Positions 7,850 through 12,912 of a stretch of 12,912 bases of DNA are shown here, in pieces. The translations under genes and the position numbers were made by a program. Below the pieces are notes generated by a model, which searched no databases, had not been told where the DNA came from, and was given only the letters and a program-made list of their open reading frames with translations. Every line of letters begins with the position of its first letter. Position 1 is the stretch's first letter. The DNA is from Synergistaceae bacterium (GTDB lineage Bacteria; Synergistota; Synergistia; Synergistales; Synergistaceae): the NCBI GenBank assembly GCA_031290815.1, contig JAISLO010000071.1, forward strand, positions 1 through 12,912, written 5' to 3'.

Positions 7850-7892
7850 ATTGTAACACGCCACGGGCGTTTTTCGCGCGGTTAATTTTAAC
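7850..7892 (-). promoter_or_regulatory. Possible gyrA promoter (extended -10) with flanking palindromes
   Basis: On the minus strand the complement of 7850-7858 reads TGTTACAAT, an extended -10 element. No good -35 box lies at the right distance, which extended -10 promoters can tolerate. Just upstream is the palindrome ACGCC-N3-GGCGT (7858-7870), and further out the inverted repeat GTTAA-N2-TTAAC (7881-7892). Either could be an operator. The predicted RNA start is near 7843, giving a leader of about 70 bases that carries the GC hairpin. Confidence 0.35.
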
Positions 7893-7953
7893 GGCACACT
7901 ACATGAAGCGCTGACCTGATCGATAAAGAACGAGAATTACAGGCTCCGCGGAT

Positions 7954-8448
7954 TCAATCCTCTTCCTCTTCATCCACCGCGACCGCCGCCTGGCGGAAGT
8001 ATGGCGAGAGCACTCTCGACGAAACCGGTGACGACAGCACGATTGAGGTCGTTGTCTGGCCGTAGTTGCCCATCTGGTTTATTATCTCCTCGAGATGTCC
8101 TACGGAAGCCACCACTACCTTGAGGATGAAACCATCCGCGCCGGTGAGGTGATGACCCTCCACAACCTCCGGAATTGTCCGCGCCATGTCGTCCGCTTCC
8201 TTGAGCCTTCCCACGCTGGCCGTCACTCTTATGAATGCTGTGATCGGGAATCCCAGCTTCTCTTGATCGACGATGGCGCGATATTCCCTTATAAAGCCCG
8301 CTTCCTCCATGCGATGAACCCTTTCGGCAACCGCCGGAGACGAGAGGCCCACCCTCCTGCCGAGCTCGCTGAAGGAAATTCTGGCATTTTCCTGCAGCGA
8401 CTTTAAAATTTGCCGCCCGATCTCATCCAAAAGTTTCTCTCCCTGCAT
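7954..8448 (-). CDS. Lrp/AsnC family transcriptional regulator
   Basis: 164 residues, the usual size for the family. Residues about 7-65 form the AsnC-type helix-turn-helix: LDEIGRQILKSLQENARISF, then ELGRRVGLSSPAVAERVHRMEEAGFI with the recognition helix around SSPAVAERV. Residues about 70-150 form the RAM ligand-binding and oligomerisation domain, including VEGHHLTGADGFILKVVV. The C-terminus is acidic (DEEEED). Members sense amino acids or related metabolites and often regulate their own gene. Its ligand cannot be read from sequence. GAGGAGGAG (complement of 8455-8463) is six bases from the chosen ATG; an out-of-frame ATG lies four bases earlier. It is transcribed away from the signalling cluster, across a shared intergenic region. 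Confidence 0.92.
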   Translation of the reverse strand: MQGEKLLDEIGRQILKSLQENARISFSELGRRVGLSSPAVAERVHRMEEAGFIREYRAIVDQEKLGFPITAFIRVTASVGRLKEADDMARTIPEVVEGHHLTGADGFILKVVVASVGHLEEIINQMGNYGQTTTSIVLSSPVSSRVLSPYFRQAAVAVDEEEED

Positions 8449-8553
8449 GCATTACTCCTCCTCATGTCTGGCCTGTAGTCATAAAAGATTTGAGAATCCA
8501 AATATAGTTAAAATGCTGGTTTCAAAAAAATATCAACCAAATAAACATCAGCT

Positions 8554-8604
8554 CCTCAAAAGGCGTCGACCCTCTGAATCATTAACCTCAAAAAGCGTCG
8601 GGCC
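8554..8604. repeat. Imperfect 19-bp direct repeat, 32 bp period
   Basis: CCTCAAAAGGCGTCGACCC at 8554-8572 is repeated as CCTCAAAAAGCGTCGGGCC at 8586-8604. By eye 16 of 19 positions match. The 32-base period is about three helical turns, placing both copies on the same face of the DNA, as expected for a regulator binding cooperatively. Candidates are the Lrp-type protein or the OmpR-type regulator of the cluster (inference). Confidence 0.55.
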
Positions 8605-8665
8605 TGCGCCGCATATCACGCTCACGGCTTTATCGAACAATATTTATACGACGAGAAACACCGCG

Positions 8666-8723
8666 CTTAAATTATCAGAAAAGCTTGAAAAATGCAAGAT
8701 CTTTGGTGAAAATTTAAGAGGAG
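8666..8723 (+). promoter_or_regulatory. Structured leader RNA next to a Shine-Dalgarno and a two-codon ORF
   Basis: CTTAAATT (8666-8673) pairs with AATTTAAG (8711-8718). Nested inside, AAAGCTTG can pair with CAAG-AT-CTTT around AAAAATG. The outer right arm abuts AGAGGAG (8717-8723), a strong ribosome binding site seven bases before ATG AGG TGA at 8731. I do not recognise a known riboswitch class. Confidence 0.35.
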
Positions 8724-8772
8724 TGTAATAATGAGGTGAAACGAATCTATCTTTCAGATGGAAGGTGATGAC

Positions 8773-8853
8773 GTGATCATTATCATTTTGCGGCGGACCG
8801 TTATGGATCTCGTGTATCCGGCCGCGCTGAAACTTGGCCGGATGCCCGAATGA
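8773..8853 (+). CDS. Possible 26-residue leader/small hydrophobic protein overlapping the sensor gene
   Basis: A GTG start at 8773 has GGAAGG (8760-8765) seven bases upstream. The frame encodes 26 residues: a hydrophobic start (VIIIILRRTVMDLVYPAAL), then KLGRMPE. Its TGA at 8851-8853 overlaps the sensor ATG at 8850-8852 (ATGA). The sensor gene has no good ribosome binding site of its own, and its start region is covered by a hairpin. Translation of this frame could therefore open it. The frame continues upstream to ATG 8758 and, across a TGA, to ATG 8731. It may encode a functional peptide or serve only to couple translation; chance is not excluded. Confidence 0.4.
   Translation: MIIIILRRTVMDLVYPAALKLGRMPE
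8816..8843 (+). promoter_or_regulatory. Hairpin covering the ribosome binding region of the sensor gene
   Basis: ATCCGGCC (8816-8823) and GGCCGGAT (8836-8843) form a perfect eight-pair stem with a 12-base loop, ending six bases before the sensor ATG at 8850. A structure here would block ribosome entry unless it is melted, for example by ribosomes translating the small frame 8773-8853 that runs through it. Confidence 0.5.
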
Positions 8854-10277
8854 AGCGTTTCTTCCTGACATTTTTCTGCATAGCCGCAGTCAGTTGGGCG
8901 GTATTCTACGCCGCCTCCGTGCCGCACGAGGAGTCGGCGAATGCCGTGGATGGCGTTCTCGATCTGCGCGGTGAAAACCTGGACGAAGATGTTTGGGCCC
9001 TCGCGGGGGAGTGGGAGTTCTACTGGGGCCTGCTCCGCGAACCCAAGGATTTTGCCGGCTTTGCCGGAGGAGCGCATGAAGACGGCATGACGCTCATCAA
9101 AACCCCGATGGCCTGGAACGGCGCTGGATACCCGCGAACGGGGCACGCCACCTACAGGCTCAGGCTCATACTGCCGGACGAAGGGACGTTTATGCTGTAC
9201 GTGCCGGAGATCCTCGACGCGTCCGCCGTATGGGTGAACGGCATGAAAATCTACTCGGCTGGGCAGGTTGGAACCAGCCGGCATGACAGCATCCCCTGCT
9301 CGAAGAACGACCTCCTGAGTCTGCCCTCTCGCAGCGGCGAGACGGAGATCGTCGTGCAGGCGTCCAACTATCACAGGATGAACGGCGGTCTCCGCCACGC
9401 CTTCCGCATCGGATCGGAAAAAGGCCTGTCCAGATGGGTGTTTTCGCGGTGGCTTGCGCTCTCCGGCATCGCCGGCGCCTTCTTTCTCGTGGGCTTTTAT
9501 CACCTCATGCTTTATCTGCTCAGGCCCGACGAACGGGGCGATCTCATCTACCTCGTCTTCGCGGTCTATTGCGCGCTGGGCGGTACTCGTTTTCTCATCG
9601 ATCAGGACAGCGTCGCGCAGTTTTTCTCTCGCGGCGTCCTGAACATGTACATCAACCCCATCTACTGGACCTTGTGCATTCTGCAGGCCGCCTGTCTCAT
9701 CGTATTCACGACGCTTGCCTTCGGCATCAAACCCAGCCGGACGGTGAAGGCCGTTATGGCCGCGCCGCTCGTCGTGACCCTCGTCCTGATACCGGCGCCC
9801 GCGCCTCTGAACCGTTTCGGGATATTCCTGAGCATCATCCCGCTCTTCATCGTCATACCGATGGCAATCCGCAGCCTGTCCGCCGAGCGCGTCAGGAACA
9901 GGCCGTATTCCGCGGCGCTCCTGGCGGCAATCCTGTTTCAGATGTGCTGGGGTTCATTCACCGGCGGCCCCGCGCGGGCGCTCTCCCTGGCCACTCCCGT
10001 GCTGGGCAACATGTTCCTCATGCTGACTCAGTTCGTGATGCTGTCCCAGGACTACATGGACGCGCGGCGCAAGGCGAGGGATCTGACCGCCAAGACCGAC
10101 TTCTACCACCGCATGGCCCACGATCTGCTGACCCCGCTGACGAAGGTGTCCACCAGCGTCCAGGTCGCGGATATGATGCCCGAAGAGGCTCACGGGCTCT
10201 TGAGGGAGGTCCAGGCGGACATCATGGACATGGCGCGGATGATAAACTCCGCTCTGGAGAAGGCCAGCGACGACTGA
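8850..10277 (+). CDS. 7TM-DISM membrane sensor with HisKA (DHp) domain but no ATPase domain
   Basis: 475 residues. An N-terminal hydrophobic segment (3-24) is followed by an extracytoplasmic beta-rich, jelly-roll-like domain (about 30-190: LAGEWEFYW, YRLRLILP, VWVNGMKIYSAG, then VVQASNYH). About seven membrane helices (200-400) match the 7TM-DISM class. The cytoplasmic end (about 405-475) is a HisKA dimerisation domain with H-box RMAHDLLTPLTKV; His424 is the expected phosphoacceptor, followed by Asp425 and T-P. The protein stops at SALEKASDD right after the second helix, where the N, G1 and G2 boxes of the HATPase_c domain should follow. None of these appears in any frame downstream. It therefore cannot phosphorylate itself and would need a partner kinase, or acts as a phosphotransfer or decoy module. 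The start overlaps the small frame before it. The stop lies at the 5' edge of a duplication scar. Confidence 0.88.
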   Translation: MKRFFLTFFCIAAVSWAVFYAASVPHEESANAVDGVLDLRGENLDEDVWALAGEWEFYWGLLREPKDFAGFAGGAHEDGMTLIKTPMAWNGAGYPRTGHATYRLRLILPDEGTFMLYVPEILDASAVWVNGMKIYSAGQVGTSRHDSIPCSKNDLLSLPSRSGETEIVVQASNYHRMNGGLRHAFRIGSEKGLSRWVFSRWLALSGIAGAFFLVGFYHLMLYLLRPDERGDLIYLVFAVYCALGGTRFLIDQDSVAQFFSRGVLNMYINPIYWTLCILQAACLIVFTTLAFGIKPSRTVKAVMAAPLVVTLVLIPAPAPLNRFGIFLSIIPLFIVIPMAIRSLSAERVRNRPYSAALLAAILFQMCWGSFTGGPARALSLATPVLGNMFLMLTQFVMLSQDYMDARRKARDLTAKTDFYHRMAHDLLTPLTKVSTSVQVADMMPEEAHGLLREVQADIMDMARMINSALEKASDD

Positions 10278-10303
10278 AGACCATTTGCGAAGGTGAAGAT
10301 TTA
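10274..10303 (+). pseudogene. Relic of a response-regulator 5' end fused behind the sensor gene
   Basis: From the CTG at 10274 the frame reads LKTICEGEDL, matching the start of the intact regulator at 10497 (MKTILCVEDEL), with ATG changed to CTG and one codon missing. At DNA level CTGAAGACCATTTGCG aligns with ATGAAGACCATTCTCTGCG. The relation of stop codon to start position is the same as in the downstream copy (kinase TGA overlapping the regulator start). Similarity fades after about 30 bases. Confidence 0.6.
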
Positions 10304-10351
10304 GTAACCTCTTCCCGAAAAGATTTCCTGATGTGGTATATAAGGGACTAA

Positions 10352-10500
10352 ATCCGCAAAACTCTTCGTGCCAAAGCGTTTTTTGTCCGTCGAGTGTATA
10401 AGGAGACGCTGAATGAGCATGAAATGGAGACACAGGCGGACATCGTATGGATGCAGCGCGGAGGGTGAACTCAGCGCTCGGGAAGGCCGGGGACGAATGA
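10352..10500 (+). pseudogene. Decayed second copy of the sensor's HisKA 3' end
   Basis: Read in the old frame, this segment gives LRAKAFFVRRVYKETL (compare LTAKTDFYHRMAHDLL of the sensor), then ETQADI, WMQR, and after a two-base frameshift RVNSALGKAGDE and TGA (compare EVQADI, DMARMINSALEKASDD). About 60 bases, including the helix after the H-box, are missing, and the histidine itself is lost. Over the final 74 bases my hand alignment with 10212-10287 matches at about 55 positions, with one two-base gap. The TGA at 10498-10500 overlaps the regulator ATG. The N-terminal half of the relic is weaker and could be over-read. Confidence 0.6.
10400..10415 (+). promoter_or_regulatory. Strong ribosome binding site with an upstream ATG in frame with the regulator
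   Basis: AAGGAG at 10400-10405 is seven bases before ATG 10413-10415, which is in frame with the response regulator and would add 28 residues. The conventional start at 10497 has only GGGGA five bases upstream. This decides between the two regulator starts and favours the longer form on ribosome binding site strength alone. Confidence 0.5.
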
Positions 10501-11177
10501 AGACCATTCTCTGCGTCGAAGACGAACTGAAAATCCTCAACAACAACCGCGCCGCACTCACTCGGGCCGGATATACGGTGCTGACAGCATCGAGCCTCGC
10601 CCAGGCGAGGGAACATCTCGCGCACAGGTCCCCGGAAGCGATCGTGCTGGACATCATGCTGCCGGACGGCAACGGTCTGGATTTCCTGCGGGAACTGCGC
10701 GCGGCGGACAGCAAAATTCCCGTGATGCTGCTGACCGCGTGGAGCGAGAGCTCCGATGTCGCCAGAGGGCTCAGGGCCGGGGCAAACGACTATCTCAGCA
10801 AGCCCTTTGACTACGAGGTGCTGCTTGCGCGGCTGGAGGCCCTTTTCCGCAACGTGGAGCAGGTCCCCGAGTCGGTGGAAAAGGGCCCGCTCAAGCTGGA
10901 CATCTCGGCGGGCCGGGTCTTCATGAACGATGTGGATATGATGCTCACCCGGAGGGAATTCTCCCTCTTGCTGCTCTTCGTGCAAAACGAGGACCGATTC
11001 ATGAGCGCGGAGTATCTTTATGAAAAATCATGGGGTCAGCCGATCGGCAGTGACTACAGGACACTCAAAAAGCACATATCCAACCTGAGAAGAAAGCTGG
11101 AGGAAGGAAACTGCTGCTATAAAATCACCGCCGCGCGCGGGGAGGGCTACTGCTTTGAAAAAAAATCAACATTCTGA
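10497..11177 (+). CDS. OmpR/PhoB-family response regulator
   Basis: 226 residues from ATG 10497, which gives the normal start MKTILCVEDE. The receiver domain (1-115) has acidic pocket E8/D9, phosphoacceptor Asp52 in IVLDIMLPDG, Thr80 (LLTAW) and Lys102 (LSKPF), so it looks active. The C-terminal winged helix (about 130-226) has LTRREFSLLLLF, a recognition helix around YRTLKKHISNLRRKL, and the GEGYCFE wing, so it should bind DNA. An alternative start at 10413, with a better ribosome binding site, adds 28 mostly basic residues (MSMKWRHRRTSYG onward) read from the kinase relic in a different frame. The likely partner is the sensor encoded just before it, although that protein lacks an ATPase domain. 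Confidence 0.92.
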   Translation: MKTILCVEDELKILNNNRAALTRAGYTVLTASSLAQAREHLAHRSPEAIVLDIMLPDGNGLDFLRELRAADSKIPVMLLTAWSESSDVARGLRAGANDYLSKPFDYEVLLARLEALFRNVEQVPESVEKGPLKLDISAGRVFMNDVDMMLTRREFSLLLLFVQNEDRFMSAEYLYEKSWGQPIGSDYRTLKKHISNLRRKLEEGNCCYKITAARGEGYCFEKKSTF

Positions 11178-11208
11178 AATCGACGCCTGAGCGCTGTGTC
11201 CCAAAACA

Positions 11209-11238
11209 AGCGCCGCGCAACGCACGAACGGCGGCGCT
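11209..11238 (+). repeat. GC hairpin between the two regulator genes
   Basis: AGCGCCGC (11209-11216) pairs perfectly with GCGGCGCT (11231-11238) around a 14-base loop. The short palindrome ACAAATTTGT follows at 11240-11249. No T-run follows, so it may be a weak terminator, a processing site or an mRNA-stabilising element that adjusts output of the HD-GYP gene relative to the OmpR-type regulator. Confidence 0.45.
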
Positions 11239-11298
11239 GACAAATTTGTTGCTGCAAGACGGCGGAGCGCTTTCGCTGTCTGGAAGGGAGATGCTGAA

Positions 11299-12453
11299 TT
11301 GAGGATGGAAAAGGCAGATTACGCTGACGGCACGGACAGAACATATTCGATGATAATGATCGTGGACGATAGCATCGCAAATCTGAAAGTCGCCAAGAAC
11401 GCCCTCTCCGAGTTCTACGACGTGTTTACCGTGCCATCGGCGGCGAAGATGTTCGACCTGTTGAAGCGCAACAAGCCGGAGCTCATCCTGCTCGACATCG
11501 ACATGCCCGAGATGAACGGACACGAGGCGATAAAGGTTTTAAAGGACGACCCGGACACGCGCGACATCCCGGTCATATTTCTCACCGGCATGAGTTCCCC
11601 CGAGGACGAACTCGAAGGCCTCTCGCTCGGGGCCATCGACTACATATCGAAGCCCTTCATGCCCCAGCTTCTGCGCAAGAGGGTGGAGCTGCACATCACG
11701 GTCGAGACTCAGAAGCGGCTGCTCGAAGAACAGACGAAAAAACTCGAAAAACAGGGCGCCGAGCTCAAACACTTCAACGAAAACCTTCAAAAGATGGTCG
11801 CGGAAAAGACCGGCAATGTGCTCGAACTTCAAAGGGCCATCTTGAAGACTGTGGCTGATCTGGTGGAGAACAGGGATGGCACGACGGGCGGGCACGTCGA
11901 GCGCACCCAGCACGGCCTCAAAGCGCTGATAGACGGCATGGTGGATCTGGGCCTCTACAAGGACCAGATCTGCGAGTGGGATATCGACCTGATGCTCGAA
12001 TCGTCCCAGCTTCACGACGTGGGCAAGATCGCGATCGCGGACAGCATCCTCAACAAGCCGGCGCGTCTCACGGCGGAGGAATTCGATGAGATGAAAAAAC
12101 ACGCGGCCCTCGGCGTGAAGATCATCGAGCAGATCGAAAAGGAGACGCCGGACAGCGACTTTTTGAAATACGCGAAAATTTTTGCCGGGACTCACCAGGA
12201 AAAATGGGATGGCAGCGGCTACCCCAACGGGCTCGCCGGAGAGGACATCCCTCTGCCCGGCCGTCTCATGGCCATCGCCGACGTGTATGACGCTCTCGTG
12301 TCCGAACGGCCGTACAAGAAACCGTGCCCCCACGAAGAGGCGGTTCGCATCATCCTGGAGGGGAGGGGCGCTCATTTCGACCCCGTCCTCGTGGACGTGT
12401 TCGAACAGGTGTCCGACCGTTTCGCCGGGGCCCCGCGCGAGGGAGGGTTTTAG
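11299..12453 (+). CDS. REC-HD-GYP response regulator (predicted cyclic-di-GMP phosphodiesterase)
   Basis: 384 residues from TTG 11299, chosen because AAGGGAG (11284-11290) is eight bases upstream; ATG 11305 is the alternative. The receiver domain (about 17-130) has D23/D24, phosphoacceptor Asp66 in LILLDIDMP, Thr96 and Lys118. A charged coiled coil (about 135-175) links it to the HD-GYP domain (about 178-375). That domain shows ENRDGTTGGH (His199), SQLHDVGK (His239-Asp240, Lys243), His268 and THQEKWDGSGYP (His299, GYP 307-309). In the last motif the usual second His of HHE is Gln, a change I recall as common in this subfamily. It should hydrolyse c-di-GMP under control of phosphorylation. It is cytoplasmic, with no DNA-binding domain. 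The next gene starts 25 bases later. Confidence 0.93.
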   Translation: MRMEKADYADGTDRTYSMIMIVDDSIANLKVAKNALSEFYDVFTVPSAAKMFDLLKRNKPELILLDIDMPEMNGHEAIKVLKDDPDTRDIPVIFLTGMSSPEDELEGLSLGAIDYISKPFMPQLLRKRVELHITVETQKRLLEEQTKKLEKQGAELKHFNENLQKMVAEKTGNVLELQRAILKTVADLVENRDGTTGGHVERTQHGLKALIDGMVDLGLYKDQICEWDIDLMLESSQLHDVGKIAIADSILNKPARLTAEEFDEMKKHAALGVKIIEQIEKETPDSDFLKYAKIFAGTHQEKWDGSGYPNGLAGEDIPLPGRLMAIADVYDALVSERPYKKPCPHEEAVRIILEGRGAHFDPVLVDVFEQVSDRFAGAPREGGF

Positions 12454-12478
12454 CCGGTATGACATGAAGGTGAATCTC

Positions 12479-12912
12479 ATGACACGGTTTCCCAGAAATA
12501 TAATTCTCATGTTTATGGCTTTTTTGCTGCCAAGCGTTTTCTTTTTCACCGGTTTCCGGGAGGAACGGCGGCGGACGCCGATGCCCAGTGAGACCGTCTG
12601 CGAAAATTTTCTGGACATACCGGGCGTCACAAAGGAGGAAGCCGAAGCGATAGAGCGGCTGCGCCGGAACCGCACGTCCTTCGTGCTTGGGATGGAAAAG
12701 AGCGCCGAATGTTTTGTCCGGCAGGACGGAAGCATCGGAGGCTTCAGCGCTCTGTTCTGCGATTTCCTCGGCCGGCTGTTCGGTGTTCCCTTCACGCCCG
12801 TCATATACGATTGGGACGACCTCATAAACGGGCTTGCCTCCGGCGAGATCGACTTCACCTGTGATCTGACCGCCACTCCGGAACGTTTGGAGACGTACAT
12901 TATGACGTCCCC
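12479..12912 (+). CDS. Membrane sensor with solute-binding-protein-like (SBP_bac_3-type) domain, 5' part only
   Basis: 144 residues are visible before the window ends. The start is ATG 12479, with AAGGTG (12467-12472) six bases upstream; ATG 12464 is in frame but has no site of its own. Residues about 7-25 are a hydrophobic signal/anchor (NIILMFMAFLLPSVFFFTG). The segment IPGVTKEEAEAIERL at about 48-62 precedes a type-3 solute-binding fold: FVLGMEKSAECF, GGFSALFCDFLGRLFGVPF, and a segment with GLASGEIDFTCDLTATPER. Such domains at the N-terminus of membrane proteins sense small ligands and are usually followed by histidine kinase, GGDEF or HD output modules. The output domain lies beyond the window. 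If it is a hybrid kinase, it could supply the phosphate that the upstream sensor cannot make. Confidence 0.8.
   Translation, partial: MTRFPRNIILMFMAFLLPSVFFFTGFREERRRTPMPSETVCENFLDIPGVTKEEAEAIERLRRNRTSFVLGMEKSAECFVRQDGSIGGFSALFCDFLGRLFGVPFTPVIYDWDDLINGLASGEIDFTCDLTATPERLETYIMTS

Larger units (their letters stand above)
8449..8772. other. AT-rich divergent regulatory region, no convincing protein gene
   Basis: The region separates the Lrp-type gene (minus) from the signalling cluster (plus). It holds the ribosome binding site of the minus gene (8455-8463), direct repeats (8554-8604), and a foldable leader with a good Shine-Dalgarno (8666-8723) before a two-codon ORF, ATG AGG TGA at 8731-8739. 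It must contain promoters for both directions, but I cannot pick a sigma-70 pair with confidence. A 93-codon frame runs through most of it, but it lacks a domain, a sensible composition and a fitting ribosome binding site. Confidence 0.6.

Noticed and set aside
8447..8728. 93-codon plus-strand open frame in the divergent region
   Set aside because: It starts inside the 5' end of the Lrp-type gene, has no ribosome binding site and no recognisable fold. Its composition follows the AT-rich non-coding background, and it overlaps the regulatory repeats.
8731..8850. TGA at 8737-8739 as a selenocysteine or recoded codon giving a longer leader protein
   Set aside because: No SECIS-like hairpin with the right spacing is visible, the TGA is the third codon, and the downstream frame has its own GTG and ribosome binding site.
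11539..12900. Long minus-strand open frame opposite the HD-GYP gene (453 codons)
   Set aside because: It is antisense to a gene with intact catalytic motifs and to a second coding frame. It has no ribosome binding site or recognisable domain.
1..12912. tRNA, rRNA, CRISPR array, insertion sequence or phage genes
   Set aside because: I scanned both strands and saw no cloverleaf, no regularly spaced repeat array, no transposase or integrase motif, and no terminal inverted repeats with target duplications.

Overview
The window reads as a stretch of chromosome from a moderately GC-rich bacterium with an expanded sensory repertoire. The best fit is an anaerobe of the Synergistota (Cloacibacillus/Synergistes-like). 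This rests on a 7TM-DISM sensor, a solute-binding-type membrane sensor opening with an IPGVTKEEAEAIERL-type segment, and a REC-HD-GYP regulator packed together. The assignment comes from recalled family features and no database was searched.

Layout. (1) 1-1380, plus strand: the tail of an unidentified gene, then a secreted protein with a FlgT C-terminal-like domain, a proline-rich linker and TPR repeats, closed by a clear terminator. (2) 1381-1637: a convergent intergenic gap with a strong inverted repeat. (3) 1638-7773, minus strand, in transcription order: gyrA, psd and pssA packed tightly, a 200-base gap, then lemA (TTG start) and a membrane-anchored spermidine-synthase-like protein. psd and pssA together make phosphatidylethanolamine. 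(4) 7954-8448, minus strand: an Lrp/AsnC regulator upstream of gyrA. (5) 8449-8772: an AT-rich divergent regulatory region with direct repeats and leader-type structure. (6) 8773-12912, plus strand: a signalling cluster. It holds a possible 26-codon leader ORF overlapping the next gene, a 7TM-DISM sensor with a phosphoacceptor-histidine domain but no ATPase domain, an OmpR-type response regulator, a REC-HD-GYP protein (predicted c-di-GMP phosphodiesterase), and the start of a solute-binding-type sensor cut by the window edge.

The most interesting structure lies between the sensor and the response regulator. The junction of histidine-kinase 3' end and regulator 5' end occurs twice, 223 bases apart. 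In the first copy the kinase end is intact and the regulator is a 30-base relic. In the second the kinase is a decayed, frameshifted relic and the regulator is intact. This is the scar of a tandem duplication of a kinase-regulator pair, or of its junction. Both copies stop at the same point after the histidine-bearing helices, which suggests the lack of an ATPase domain is older than the duplication. The downstream regulator may also have gained an N-terminal extension read from relic DNA. Other points worth checking are a hairpin directly before the sensor start codon, and a GyrA lacking both residues that normally anchor quinolones.
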